DNA from: Gonapodya prolifera JEL478 | Lineage: Eukaryota; Monoblepharomycota; Monoblepharidomycetes; Monoblepharidales; Gonapodyaceae | Direction of reading: 5' to 3' | NCBI GenBank assembly: GCA_001574975.1 | Contig: KQ965736.1 | Location: 538,910 to 602,909 of the forward strand | DNA: 64,000 nucleotides | Shown here: piece after piece, positions 1 through 13,782 of the stretch | Layout: the number at the start of each line of letters is the position of its first letter | Position numbering within the stretch: the first letter of the stretch is position 1 | Notes under the pieces: generated by a model | Databases searched by the model: none | Told to the model about the DNA's origin: nothing | The model's input: the letters and a program-made list of their open reading frames with translations, nothing else | Program-made: the position numbers and the translations under genes

Positions 1-181
1 CTGCCTCGCCCGCGAGATTACTAGTTTCGGAGCAGTGCGCCTACGCGCACTTGACGAAAGGCCGAGCTACTTCTTCGCGCAGGCGCCGAATCCACCTCGG
101 GCAGGCTTTCGGACCTCGCTGGCGGGTGCATCTCCCCGCCATCTCCTCCTCGAGAGGCTCCTCCTCGCCCCAAATCACCAG

Positions 182-2964
182 ATGTGCGCGAGCGCAGACA
201 GCGCAGCAAACCCGCCAACACCGCCACAATCGGCCTCGACGGACCGGACATCGACCGAGGTCACGGTGAGCTTAGTCGTCTGCCGGTGGATTCGCGCTTG
301 CTTGTTCGGAGGACCCTGAACAACGCCACTTGTTGTCTTTGCTCCCCAGGACTTGTTCGCTCCAATTCCCGACAAGCTGCATCTCAATGGCGAGATTAAT
401 CAGCTAAATCCTGGTACCGGAGCATCTGGCCGGGAAATGGACGGGACAGACAGATTCGTGGGAGACATGGATCGACTGTCAGACCGCACTCTGTCACGCG
501 CGATGACTCAAGACTCGGGCCATACACCGAGCGAATCAAGTCAATCGCCCTTTGATAAGGAGCGTGCTAACAATACCCCGGCCCGACGACAATCTGCAAT
601 GCTAATGCCCACCGAAAGCTCTTTCGTTGCGCCACACCCGATGAAACCCATGCACTCGTACCATCAGTCTATCGGGCGGTCTCCGATATCGCCAGGGTTT
701 GACAGGCCACTGGCCGCGCATTTTAACACGAACGCTCTCTACTCCGCAATGCCAGCTTCGTCACCATCACCAGGTGTCGAACGAGTGCAGTCACCGCCAG
801 GGGCGAGCCGCTCTCTGGATCGCACGCATCATCACGTACAAATGGCGCTCCCACCAGAGCTCCTTGCTGCGCGACAGTCCTCTCTTCCGTCGTTCGGGCA
901 GGCTGATATGACGGGGGCTCGACTGCTACGCCGCCATTCCGAGTTGATGCCCCAACTGGCTCGGAAAGGATCCTTCCCACGGGCGGATCTGGACCCCATG
1001 TACGACGCTGGTTATCTAGGAGGTACACAAGACCCTTCCTTTGGAGGAGTGTTGGAAGGTGATCCAGATGGTGTTCACGGAGATCTGTACAATGGGATTT
1101 TGCAAAGCGATTTGATTCAATCTCCTGACGGAAGTTATCCCCCGTTTGAACTCCCACTCTCTCCCACCGATCACCGCCCATTGGACGAATACCAACGTAT
1201 CCGCCCAAGTGGTTCAAATGGAGCAATTCAATCCTCTGCTCAAGGTCAAGGCGGCCAAGTGCGGTCTGGTGCGAACTACATGCCTTCCTCAGGCGGATAC
1301 GGCAATTATCCATCAAATGGTCGCGCTCCCATTGAAGGTCGAAACGGTTCCAATGTTACGCCAGACTACGCGCACCAACAGCTCCTGCTCTTGCAGCGCC
1401 AACAGCAGCAACAAAGGCAACTGAGGCTCATACACCTCGAGCAGCAGCGACAGCTTCAGAGTCTGGCGATGGGAAGGAGTGTTCCTATGGTCGAGCAAGC
1501 GTATTCACGCGAAGGAATGGACAATCCTGAATGGGATGCAAAATCTTCTGCGAGAGATCACTCTTTGCCGCGGGATGTGTACAGTGGGCAGCAGCTTGTT
1601 CGTGACAGCTTTTCCCCGCCCCTGCCTGAATCCGGTGGATATGGGTATTACTCGACTGGGCCACGGGCGGCGCCATCTGCGGAGGGCCGATTATCTCCTG
1701 AAAACACGTGCCTCTTCGTTGCAAAGTGAGCTTGGTTGTTTTTCAATGTCCGCCTTTCACCAAAACTCACATTAATGCTCTTATTTTGTGTCAGTGTGCG
1801 ATCTACCTTCGGCGACGAGACGCTCAGGAGAACGATGCGTCGGGTTTTTGAACGATGGGGTCGTGTCATCAAAGTTGATGTGGTCCGGGCAAAAGGAACC
1901 GGAATGCCCTGCTGCTTTGTCACATTTGAGCGTGCAGAAGATGCGGCGCTTGCGTTTCATGACGCGCCTGGTACCGTGGTCGACGGGAGGCCGATCCGGG
2001 TAGAAAGAGCTCGGTCCAAACAGGGAGAGGCCGCAGCAGGTTCGTTTATTGCTTTTGCAATGATGCACATAATGTTACTTGAATCTCAACCGTACTCTCT
2101 TCTTCCGAAGCAGCTGCAGCAGCTGCAGCGGTTGCTCTTGGCGTCCCTTCAAATTCTCTGTCCAGAATGGGAACGTGGCCTGGTCACGGTGTTTCTGGGA
2201 GCAATGGACGTTTCCCTCCCCATGAACTCGCCGCTCTCAGAACGTTGCAAATCCAGCAACGGCCGCAAGGAGGCCTTTTGTCTCAAGCTGTGCGATCTCC
2301 TGACAGCGAGCAGCATTTTAGTTTTGATCCGATGTCGGAAGAGCTCAGTCAGATGGGATATGCCCCTCAGAGAACAGATGTTCGAAGGCGCTCGGACCAA
2401 ACAATTCTGATGCAACAGCAAATGCAGAATTCCGCGTCTTATGCATCCAATCCATATGCTCCGCCCATCACCCCTCCCCTGTCCTCGCCAACCGGATCTC
2501 ATACATTTGACAACCCATTTGATTCCTTCGGACGCGGAACGGGCACAGCAGGAAATCAGCACTCACCATTCCGCCCCGCGCCAGCGGTGGGAATCTCACC
2601 TGCCAGACCTCAAGGCACGAGCGCTGCTGTTGGACGGCTCTCTCCACGCCGCTCATTGGACAATCCCACGGCAGACACATGGAGAACCGTAGGCGCTGCA
2701 ATCGGGCCCAATCTTCAAGGAACTCAGGGAGGATCAAGTGTTCAACCTCCTGCTTCCACCAACGCGTCACTTGCAATGCCATCATTTGCTCCGTGGGAAG
2801 CGGAAGTGACACGTGGACCACCGACACAGTCTTCAACCTCCGGGTTTGAATCTAACAGCTTTGGACGGCCAACACAACGGAACTTTCAAACTCAGCAGAA
2901 TCTATCATCGTACGGTCTTTGGAGTGCGCTTGATACTGGCGCAGACACCGGACAGAAGCAGTAA
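182..2964 (+). CDS. RRM-domain RNA-binding protein, Gln/Pro/Ser-rich
   Basis: Four exons are read: 182-265, 350-1725, 1795-2039 and 2111-2964, joined by three short GT-AG introns. Splicing at 1725/1795 rebuilds an RNP2-like strand (CLFVANV) and opens a single RRM of about 80 residues. That RRM includes an RNP1-like stretch (GMPCCFVTF) and ends in VDGRPIRVERARSKQ. The rest is low complexity: Ser/Pro-rich upstream, a poly-Gln/Arg run near 1376-1460, and Pro/Ser/Gly-rich downstream. The family fits sequence-specific mRNA binding, for example post-transcriptional regulators of the Rim4/Mde7 kind, but that closeness is inference. The ATG at 182 is chosen because it is in frame with the phase-0 junction at 265/350. 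No clear partner gene is adjacent. Confidence 0.8.
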
Positions 2965-3322
2965 AAAGTTTTCTATACTTCTTTGCACCGCACCCCAAGC
3001 ACGCATATAAGCATACGCAATCCCCTTTATCGACCTTGAACTTTTGCACGTAATGTCGGAGTTGAGAGAAGGCTGCAAGAGGCCTCGGTCGCTTGGCAGG
3101 GTGGAGGGGCAAGTGCATTCCGTTGCGCATTTGGAAACGTAACTTACTTTAGCGGGGCTCCCTTTCGAATGTTGTACTTGCACGAATTAAATCGATCAAA
3201 TTTTGCTTCTACTATTCCTTAAACTGCCTCTCAATCTCCCAACTTGAAATTACACAATTGATGATATCATGATGCCAAATGGATAATACAATGTCCTTTT
3301 CTTATGCACTCTAGTAGAGCAG
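2965..3322. other. Convergent intergenic region
   Basis: The 3' ends of the RRM gene (+) and 5-oxoprolinase (-) face each other here. The stretch is AT-rich around 3180-3300, as expected for polyadenylation regions. No gene or repeat is seen. Confidence 0.6.
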
Positions 3323-6300
3323 CTAAGCACTATGCTGCTCCTGTGTTCGCCGAAAAACTGTTCCGCCAGCTTTCGTCGGCAAAATTTCGTCAGCACGCGA
3401 CTCTTGGCGTGGACCGTCTGGAGGACCGTACCCTACACAATGACAAGTGAGCACTAATTTGTGGCGGAAAAAACAGGGATATGGTTCGACTCACCTCCGC
3501 CTCCAGGCGTCTCAATTCTAAACCGGTCACCATTGTTCACGCTAATAGTGTTCTTTCCCGAAAGATTCACATATCTTTCGGTTCCGTCATCTCGCTTCCG
3601 TATGAGAATATTCCGCCCTCGATCCCCGTCATGGCCTCCAGCCATGCCATAAGGTGGCACCACTCGGCGTTCGGACAGAATGGAAACCTGGACTGGCTCG
3701 ACGAACTCAAGCTCTCGAATACAACCATCTCCTCCCCGATAAGTGCCATGGCCCCCGCTATTAGGGCGCAGACCAAATTCATGAAGAACAACAGGATACT
3801 GGTATTGGAGAGAATGAGTTCTGCACGATAAGTGTGATGTCGACTTCACTCACCCGCCTCTCCAAAATCTCAGGATCTGTGATTCTTGTGTTGGTCATGT
3901 GGGTATGGACACCACTGCGACCATTCCACGTTGGACCGGCACCAGCGCCACCCGCTATTGTTTCATAATAGGAAAAAGTGTTCCCTTTCCCAACAATCTC
4001 CTCTTGGGATCCGAACGTCAAGTTGTTCATACAGCTTTCACAATGTACAGCAACATGAGCACTCGGCATGCTAAAAAGTTTAGAGTAGAACTCACCCTTG
4101 GCTTGCTGCACATGCTCGAAATGCTTTTAAGATGACGTCGACAAGTCTTTGGCTGGTGAGAACATTGCCTCCAACAACAGCGGCACTTTCCCCAGGATCA
4201 AGAATTGAGTTCTCCGGGATAACGAAACGAATGGGAGCGAGGCAACCTATCCACCCGAACACCGTTTGCGAAAATAAAATGTGATTGCATAAAATCATTG
4301 ATCGAACCTTGATTTAGAGGGATATCTTTTGCAACCAGCGATCGGAGACAGTAAATTGTTGCGGAATACGTTATCGCACGAGGAGCTTAGGAAAAGGCTA
4401 AGAGTTTTTTTCGCTCAGGCATAAATGTTTGGGACCCACCGTTCGTGTTACCCTATCATATAAGTGGTGAGAGATGATCATTCATGAACTTTGGCAACGG
4501 GACATGATACTTACATACACTTCAGGGCCAGTGCCGGAGAAGTCAAACACTGCGGATCGGGTCTTCGGATCGATCCTAATTGCCAATTTTATGGGCGACC
4601 CATCATCCCTGATACGGAGCAAGCAATTGAGGAATGAATGGGCATCACATCGAAAGGAGTCCTCACATGAAATCCTCTGCTTCGAGGACTCCTTGACTAC
4701 CGTGCTTTTCGTACATTTCCATTAATAGGTCACGAACAGCAAGCTCGGCATTCTCTCGAATGTACTTCATGTAGGATTGAACCACCTCCAAACCGTATTC
4801 TGCAATCAACGCCTTCACGAGATTAATTCCACGTTGATTGGCCGCAACTTGGGCTGAAAAGGCAACACGTTCTAGCTTAAATGTACTGGGAAATTCAACA
4901 ATCTTTACCACACCTCTCAAGTCTGATAAATTGTCAGGCAAAATTCGAGTTCCAGAACAATCCGGATACTTGGCAGGTTCTTCCGAGAGAAGCTTTACAA
5001 TTCCTTCCTCTTGGAATTGACCGTTCTCCACAAGTTTGAAGCTGAGAATAGCCGCACCTTCCTGGAATAGTTCCTTCGAGAAAGGGGGCAAGGATCCTGA
5101 AACCGAAGCATTAGACTGAGAAATTGATTAAATCTTTCAAGAAACGACCCACTCACCTGGCTGCAGACCACCAATGTCGGCATGATGACCCCGACTTGCA
5201 GTGAAAAACACGATCTTTCCATCATTGAACACCGGTGTAATGACTGTTATATCCGGCAGATGGGAGCCACCAGCCATTGGGTGATTCGAAACAAGCACAT
5301 CACCCTCCTTTAGCCTGTCACCCCAATAGTTCAGTTGAAACTTGACCGCTTCTTGCATCGATCCAAGGTGAACAGGTATGTGAGGGCTGATAAAAGCATG
5401 AGAGCTTGTATGTAGAAAAATGCCCCTCTGACCGAAAAACTTACGCATTTGAAACCAGTCCACCATCCCCTCCAAACAGGGCACATGAGAAGTCCAGTCG
5501 TTCCTTTATGTTGGTAGAAACGCTGGTTCTTTGCAACGTGTGACCCATTTGTTCAGCGATTGACATAAACTGATTGGGCAAATAAGTCATTATATCGAAT
5601 GAAGCAGAGCCATGACAACTTACTCGATGCGAAAATATCGAGAGTTGAATGGGATCCAACGTTGTATCAAGTCCTTTCCTTTTCTGTTCTCCAACCTCGA
5701 TAACAACAGTGTCTGGTGTTACAATTGCTCTGCATCCTCCTTCGATGACAATAACCGAGTTTGGTTCTACCACGATTGAAGGACCTTGTACCACGTCACC
5801 AGACTGGAGCTTCGACAGTTCGAACACAGGAGTTTGGATCCGTCCAACGTGTTCCCAGTACGCGCTGGTTACGGTTGTGGGGTTCGAAACCTCGCGCAGC
5901 TTGAGTTGGGCGAGAGTTTTGTGTACAGACTCTGGGCGAGTGAACGGTGAATGCCCAATACCACGGACTCGAATATCATCAACAACGACAGGCCGATTGA
6001 GAACAAATCCGAATTCGGTACGATACTGCCAATGTGCATACACGTGATTTTAGCCCGATAATTGCAAGGAAAGTTTGACATTGTTACCTGTGTCACAAAT
6101 GCATCCTCGAAGCCCCAGTCATTCTTTGGTTTTAAGATCATGAGGGCGGTGTCAGTTCCCTCGTATCGAAGATTCAGATACACTTGTGTTTCGACAACAT
6201 CTGCTTTGAATCCTTCCTCTGCGAGTTTAGCCACACATTTATCGGAAAGGAGACTTGCACGCTCTTTGATTTGAGGTAGAGTGTCCGCATCCAATGTAAT

Positions 6301-8727
6301 CTGTGCTGGTTCCTGAAGCTCATGAACAACATCCGCAAGCGACAGACCACTGACCAATTCAAACTCAGTTGAGATTAATGAACGCCAAGCTCGGAATATC
6401 ACACTCACTATGCAGAAAGAATAGATGCGTACTTGTGAATCAGAATCCTCTTTATTCCCAACGACTTGGCAATCGCACAGGCATGTTGTGCACCCTGGTG
6501 TGGAAGAACGGAAGTAGAATTATGTGGCCGATAACGTACACATCACAGAGAAATGACCTACCGCACCACCAAAGCATGCGAGCACGTGAGCACTTGTATC
6601 ATAACCTTTCGCTTGAGTAAGCGCTCTGATCGGTCTGCTCATCGCTTCGTTCGCCACTTGAACAAATCCGTACGCAACCTCATCCACGCTCATCTCTCTG
6701 AGGCCGTTGAGTTTTTGGAGCGCGTTCACAGTCGTGGTCAGTTCCTTGAACAATTTCGCGCTGGCCAGAGAATCCAGAGGCTGGTCCTCCGTTGGACCGA
6801 AAATTCTTGGAAAGAACTCCGGTAAAAGACGACCGAGAACAAGGTTGGCGTCTGTGATGGCAAGTGGACCGCCTTTGCGGTAGCACGCTGGCCCGGGATG
6901 TGCCGACGCGGATTCGGGTCTAAAGGGAGGCCAAGTTCAAGTACCATCGAGGGCAATACAACCGTGACGAACCCACCCGACAACAAACAATCCGTTTCTG
7001 AAGAACAGTCGACTGCCCCCTCCAGCTGCCACTGTGTTGATGTCAAGCTGGGGCGCTTGAATGGTCACGCCGGCGGTGGTTGTTTCGAATACATGCTCAT
7101 ATCGGCCGGCGTAGCGTGAAACGTCCGTGGATGTTCCACCCACTAATGACGTCGAAGGGCAGCAGATGTGAGATAACACCAGTGCGTGCATCCGAGGTGA
7201 TTTCACTCACTGTCGAAACCAATCACGGGGCTGCCCTCGCTCTCATCGTAGCTGGTCATGGCATACCCCTAATAGACGAAGCATGATACGGACGCGGCCA
7301 AAAGAAAGAACAGAAGATGATGTTCGATTAAGCTGGTCGAACGGCACACGTCGACACATGAACAGGACACCTACAACCACTCCTCCAGCCGGGCCAGACA
7401 ATATTGCCCTCAATCCGCCGAACTGCCTCACCGGAGCCAGTCCACCGTCGCTCTGCATAAACTCCACCCTGGGTCCAGCACTGTCGGACCCGCTCGCTGC
7501 ACCGCTAGAAGCCGCAACATCACGGTCGAACCCCGATGAGAAGGACGTGATGTAGCGCCGGATTGGGGGTGTCAGGTATGAGTCGACGGTGGCAGAAGTT
7601 GATCGTGGTACAATCTAGGGTAGACCATTCCAGCATCCCGGAACAAGACTTGTTATTCACAACAAAACCCGTGTCGAAACGATGTCAACATATCTGCCGA
7701 GACTTGACGTACCTTGATCATGGGCATTACGGCAGAGCTCAAGGTCACGTTTTCAAATCCAAGCTCTTTGCATGTCTCCCCCACAATCTTTTCGTGGTCC
7801 GGAAAAGTGTACGAGTGCATGAGGGCCACCGCTACGCTTTTGATTCCCTTTTCCCTGACACGTTGCAAGTCTGTCCGTAGCGCCACCAAATCCGGAACCT
7901 TCATTACTCGAACGAGCTCCCCAGTGATGCCGCTGCGCAATGACGTGTCTGTGGGTTGTGAATCCCGGGCTGCGGCCTCCACTTTTGCGCCGAGAGGAGA
8001 GCATGTGTATCCGACCAAGGTGACCCGCTCGTCCACTTCGATGACTTCGTCATAGAGCACCTCAGGGACGCGGACCTCAAGGTCGAATATTGCCGGTCTT
8101 GCTTGATTCCCTATCCGGAGAAGATCCTTGAACCCCTTTGTGATGATAAGAGCCGACGGTTCACCGCGGCGCTCGAGAAGAGCGTTGGTGGCAACAGTTG
8201 TTCCCATGCGGACCGAGCGGAGGAGGTTGGAGGGTATCGGCTGAGAGCGGGGTATAGTGGTGCCGGTAGCGATGGAGAGTATTTTCCTAATGGCTTCACG
8301 TGGCGCACTGACAAATGAACGAGCGGGCAGGTGGACCCGAAAGGTGTGCGATGTAAGTGTTAAATTGCTCCACGACAACACGCACAAGGGCAGCATCCTC
8401 ACTCTGGATAGGCCGGATCAACTGAAAGTACTTTGAGGACGATGTGTCGAAATCCGGAAGGCTCCGATGAGTCCGGGACGAATCCGACTTTACGATTTGG
8501 TGTGGATCAAAAAGCCGTCATCGCACGCGAAGTTGATCCGTATATACCGTATGGACGCGGAAAGTAATGGCGAGCGCGATGTAAAGCACATTGAAGGAAG
8601 AAAACGGAATTCGCGTATGGGATGATTACTGAAAGATGTTTGAAACGAATCGTCACTCACCAGCGTCCGTGAAGGTCCCTCCACGATCAATACACACACG
8701 TATGCCGTTTACTTTTTGATTTTCCAT
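3323..8727 (-). CDS. OXP1: 5-oxoprolinase (ATP-hydrolysing)
   Basis: This enzyme opens 5-oxo-L-proline to L-glutamate at the cost of ATP in the gamma-glutamyl (glutathione) cycle; it is cytosolic. The gene has about a dozen or more short introns. Exon 1 (8661-8727) starts MENQK and carries the N-terminal nucleotide-binding motif [11 protein letters not shown]. The hydantoinase A part continues with [30 protein letters not shown] and [10 protein letters not shown]. The hydantoinase B part follows with FDxSCALF-type, [24 protein letters not shown] and [13 protein letters not shown] segments. The last exon, after the intron near 3424-3493, completes a glycine-rich GGGGYG turn and ends QEQHSA. 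The order and roughly 1,270-residue size match the eukaryotic family. The upstream region is shared, head to head, with the first coiled-coil gene. Confidence 0.95.
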
Positions 8728-9613
8728 TTGTGAAGCCCGCGATGCGTTCGTCTGTCGAAATCGACGTCAATGATCGGACCCGCAAATGCGGATGCTTTTG
8801 TTACTAAAGTCACATCAACGAGCCGAAAACCGGTATCCTACTTTTGCACCGCAAAGCGGGTTACCTCCCTCCCTACCTCCCACTGATCGGGGGGAAAGTC
8901 GACTCACGGTCAACCATTCTTCATTTCATGCAGGAGGGAAAGTAGGGGCAGCTTGGGTCTCAGTCATTTTGCAATAATGCGAATATAATTTTTTTTACTG
9001 TGACGCTGAAGAAGAGGAATTGGGTGACGGTGTTTGATGTTTATTGATGTGGAGCTGGACCTTGGGTACTGGATGCGAGTGGCGCGACCACAGCAGACTG
9101 CGGTAACACGGACGGCAGGAACGTCCAGATTGGGAGGACGATTGAGCTTTGACATTCGGAGAGCGGGAGCCTGTACAGCGCGGTGCAGATACCCAGATCG
9201 AGACCAGGTGCGTGGGACATTGGTGTGTCGCTACCTGTGCCATACACATCAGGTCAAAAGTGGAAGCGACGAGAGCGGACGGTGGGCCGGGGGACGGGGC
9301 AGCAAACTTGCGAAAATGGGAAGAAACAATCTGGAAAAGTGACTTGTCAGGGGTCGCACTCGGTGGGAGCGGGCGGCGGATTGGGTGGCTGCAGGAACAG
9401 GCGGCTCACGATTTGAACACCCTCATGGCGAACGAAGGAACGGACAATCGGGCGGTCTCGGGAAGAGTGTAGCACTTTAAATACTGCGTGCGATCTTCAA
9501 TCCTGCTCATACCCTGCATATTTGTAACCTCTCATTCTAACTGTGTCGTCTCCGACACACTAGACTCTTAGACCAACAATCTAGACCCAAAGGAAACTCA
9601 CCTACCCTCTGAA
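8728..9613. other. Divergent intergenic region, 886 bp
   Basis: This lies between the starts of 5-oxoprolinase (-) and coiled-coil gene A (+). It contains short open frames on both strands around 8995-9470 that overlap each other, lack family resemblance and have no convincing splice context, so none is called. A TA-rich stretch near 9475-9485 sits about 135 bp before the A start. Promoters for both genes are expected here. Confidence 0.5.
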
Positions 9614-12600
9614 ATGTCGGCGGCGGCGGAAACAACTGCAACACAGGCAGAGGTTCCCCCTCGTACCGAGGAACCTGCGGCGGCGTCTGAATCTGACGCA
9701 ACATCTGACCCCTCTCACGCTCCAGCACCCGCAGCGGAGCCTGCGGTAGAGCAGACTACCGATGGAGCAGTAGAAACTGGACCAGAGCCTTCAGCTCCAC
9801 ACAAATTAGAAGCGGCTGTAGAAGGTTCCGCATCTTCTGTGGCTGTCACACTCTCTTCAGCGCCAGAGGCGGCCCCACCCTCTGTCGACCCACTGCCATC
9901 TCTGCCGTCCGTTCCCACGGCCGACATAACTGCCGCTGCTGTCGCTTCACCCTCCCCAATTCCTGATGCTGTCCCTCCAACATCCACCTCGCTCCCACGT
10001 CCCGCGTCAGCGCAGCCGTCTGACACCGACTCGCTCCACGCTGACCGCCTTCCCCGACCATCGACGTCCGCTTCCACCTCGGCCACTTTGGGATTCCTCT
10101 CAACACCAACCGGATGGCTTCCTTCGGGTTCCTCCCTCGGTACGCTCCCGCGAGTGCCCAGCGCGGTTTCAGGAACGTCAGCTGGACTCGTCAGAGTCGC
10201 GAGCCTCGCGGACTTCAAACCGAGCCCGCACCGAATGGAGACGGAGATCGCGCAACTCAGGGCGCAACTTGACCGAACCGAGTCTATTTTGAGGGTAAGT
10301 AGCCTGCGAATAATTCGGTTGTAGCGTATCAGAGGATGGGTCGAAGAAGCGTTAAGTCCTCTGTGATTTGGGGGACCACTTGGGAGACAGGGCTTTGAAA
10401 CGCAAGGGATGGGAGGTGCTGGTACAAAATGGGAGTGGTGGTGGATGTATTGTTTCTCAGGGCTGGAGGAGCTAGGAGCGATGTGGAGAGCACAACAGCC
10501 CGTGTTCCACCGAACGGCAACCATCGATTTTGCTGATTTGAGTATGGTTGCCGAAGCCACTCACTAACCATCCTTAATCCCACACAGTCCACCCAAGATC
10601 AACACGCGCGAGACCTCGCGTCCTCAAACACCACCCTCACATCGCTCCGAACCGAATCCGCCACTCTGAAACGCCATGCTTCTTCCCTCGAGTCCTCCCT
10701 CGCCGAACTCCGCTCTCGTGAGGCTGACAGGGAGCGCGAAGTCCAGAGGCTTCTCGAAGAGCTCAGAGGAACGGTTGCAAGGCTGGGGAGCGAGGTCGTG
10801 CAGGCGAAGCAGGAGGCCGAAAGGCAGAAGGCGAGGGCGGAGGCAGGGTGGGGAGATGGGGAGAAGTGGAAGAGGGTTAGCGAGGTAGGTAAACGAACAC
10901 AGAAAAGGACAAGGGATATGGAATTCAACGGCAACCCCGAAGTCAAACGATTCACTGCTGTCCTCTTCCTGTTTCAGGACCTCACATCAAACCTCCGCTC
11001 CCGAGAGTCTGACCTCGAGGACGCCCGCAGCCGTCTTCACAAGACTGAATCAGAGTTGACGAAAATCAAGGAAGAAGGAAGGACATGGGCCATCGAGAAG
11101 AGAGCCTTGGAAGATCACGCATCGGTACGTTCCAGCAGCGATCAAAATTACTTTTCAACAACCAGAATCTTAATCCTTTCTCTCCGTTCCAGCGCACGAC
11201 CGACTCTCTTTCGCAGCATGCCCATCTCCTTACGGACGCTCACGAACAGCTTCAAGCAGCGCTTCAAGACGCGTCAGCGCTGCGAGAAGGTAACCGTGAC
11301 TTGGTACGGGAACTCGAGGACGCTCGATCACAGCTTGCCCGGATGAAGAGTGAAAGCGAGGCGACCGAGGAGGGACGGCGAAACAGCAGGAATCTGAGCA
11401 ATGCCAAACAAGAACAGATTGACAGAGAGAACGAGAAACTGAAGGCAGAGGTCGCCAAATTGACAGTGGAGACGCAGGTTTGTTTGGGCCTTTTGTCAAT
11501 GCGAACGCTTTCTGACAGTTTTCGAAAACGTCACCAGGGCCATTCGGATGTTTTGCGGAAAGAAAAAGCGGAGCACGTGCTGGCACTTAGAGCAGTCCAG
11601 CTGCAGCTCGAAGGCCAAGCTGCTCAGAACCAGCTGTTGAAACGGAGGGTGGAGGAACACGCCCAAGACATGGAGCGCATGTCCAAAGAACTGCAGGTCG
11701 GTTTGATACCACAAGAAGATTGTCTTGAATTGGCTCTTGGTACTCAAACCTCCTCGCCTCTACGTGGAAATTGTAGGATGTTCACGATCGCCATCGCTCC
11801 GCGCTCGATTCCCACAGCACATCATACGCAGAACAACAATCTGAGGCGGGCCGTCTTCGCGATCGCATCAACGAGCTTTCGATTGAGAACCAGGGCCTGC
11901 TTGCTCGGGGAGACAAGCTCGCGGAAGAAATGGCGGTACGTAACACATCTGCGAAAACGGATTGGCAATTTATACCAAACTCGCTTTTGACCAATATCTG
12001 CACCAACAGACTCTCAGGCGTGATCTTGCCGCGGCGACTGAATCTCACCGTACGGAGATAGCGGCCACCAAACGGGAAGCACGTGTGGCGGAGTCGCGTG
12101 TTGCGGAGCTCGAACGCGAACTTGCGTCAGCCGAAGAGAATGCGAGGGTTTGTTTCAAAAAAGCGATTCTTCATTTTATGACTTGTTCACGCCCTTTCTC
12201 ATTTAGTTGTCGGCCGAAAGGCTCAGCCAGACTTCGACTGATCATTCGCGCACCGTTTCTGAATCAACTGAGATGGCGAAAACGGTCGCACGACTCACCG
12301 AGGTGAACAATGGGTTGCGTGGGGAGATCGCCCGTCTGAGATCAGAATTTGAGGTTAGTTCCACACAAAGTTAACATCGAGATCACCAAACTGATTTTCT
12401 GACTTTCCTCGATGCGTGCAGGAAAAGGTCAAAATTCAGACGGAAGACTGGACAAAGGCTAGAATAAATCTCAACCTAGCTCTCGAGACAGAACAAAAGG
12501 AGAAGAAAAAGCTCCTGGAGCATGTGACGACATTGCAGAGTCAAATGAAACACCTGCAGGAGAACCATGAGGTAGCTGTCCTCCTGTTTTCAAACGTGAT

Positions 12601-13782
12601 CCACCGCTCACCAGTCTTCACACCAAGGCCGCAATCGGAACCCACCGTAGTGCACTCGAAAGCAAAGAGCAGTCCCACTTGGACGCTGTGCGAGAAGTGT
12701 CTTCCCTCTCAAAAGAGAAAACCACTCTCGAAGAGACCGTTCGGGCGTTGGAGGTGCAGGTTGTGCAGGCTGGAGATAGTGCCAGGGTGGGTGTCAGCTT
12801 GTTTCATTCTGCTTTTTCAGTTAACAAAATTGGCTCTTTAAAGGTTGCCCAAGAGAAGGCAACCAAGACACTAGAGACAAACCGCCAGCATGTCAAACGC
12901 TTGGAGGAAGACCTTGCGCGCACTCAGAAAGAACTTGCGCAATCCCAGAAGGAGGTTGCGGAGGTGAGAGGGCAAATGAAGGTGAGAACAATTTCGAGCA
13001 GGTGATTCTTTGACGAAGATGTTCATCCGTCGCTATGACCCTGTTCTAAATCGAATAGGAGCACCTTCGTCAGCACGAAATGGGAAGCAGAGAGCTCTCT
13101 AAACAACTTCATGAGGCGAACCAAGCGATCACGCACTGGCGGGAGCAGACACGTGCACACGAGCAGTTCATCGAGAAAGTCAAAACCGATATCACGGAGC
13201 TGGATTCTTACAGTGTAGGTTTCCGTATCGAACAGCAACTCCCTGGCTTGCTTCTTACATAAGATTCGCCGCACACACACGTCGGACGTATCCTCCTCAG
13301 CCTTTCGATACAACAGCTTCAGATGGATTCGTTTCTTTGAAAACAGCCATTCAGGTGAACTCTTATTCCCTCGCTGAAAATTTACATGTTATTGAAGACT
13401 CAGTGCAACATTCAGGCCTACAAACCAAAAAGCGCGGCTGGGAATGGCGCCGCAGCGGCAGAATCCACCAAGGTGGGTCATGTGGGTCAGGTTTTGCCGG
13501 ATGTGCCTCATCCCTGTTTCCATCCCTGGTACCACCTCTCTGTCATTTCCTCTACAGCTGCGGAAGGAACTTGACGAGGTTTCAAAAGAACGAGATCGCC
13601 TTGCGAAAGAACTCACGGGTCTCCAAGAGCAGCTCAATACCGCGCGGAGCGAGCGGAATACGTTTGAAGAGCAAGTGCTGCAGTTGAACAAAGCGGAATC
13701 TGGCTCCCAGTCAGGTGCAAAGTCTGGGAAGGGACTGTTTTTCTTCCGTGGAAGAACAGCGTCCCCAAGTAGGCCCAAATAA
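9614..13782 (+). CDS. Long coiled-coil protein A (tandem paralogue of B)
   Basis: I do not recognise this family. Fifteen exons are read: 9614-10294, 10588-10884, 10978-11124, 11193-11477, 11538-11696, 11777-11935, 12010-12147, 12207-12353, 12422-12571, 12628-12786, 12844-12981, 13059-13214, 13301-13354, 13416-13472 and 13558-13782. All 14 introns are phase 0. The product is about 983 residues. Residues 1-190 are Ala/Pro/Ser/Thr-rich and look disordered. A short conserved block follows (SLADFKPSPHRMETEIAQLR). Then come some 700 residues rich in Glu, Gln, Lys, Leu and Arg in heptad-like coiled coil. The tail is basic with clustered phenylalanines (GLFFFRGR). A structural or scaffolding role in cytoskeleton or organelles is inference. 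Gene B lies 621 bp downstream on the same strand. Confidence 0.85.

Noticed and set aside
1376-1460. Gln-codon run as a microsatellite
   Set aside because: Mixed CAG/CAA/CGA codons inside a coding exon explain it as a Gln-rich protein segment, not a pure repeat.
8995-9472. Several open frames of 60-107 codons on both strands
   Set aside because: They overlap each other, have no family resemblance and lie in the divergent promoter region.
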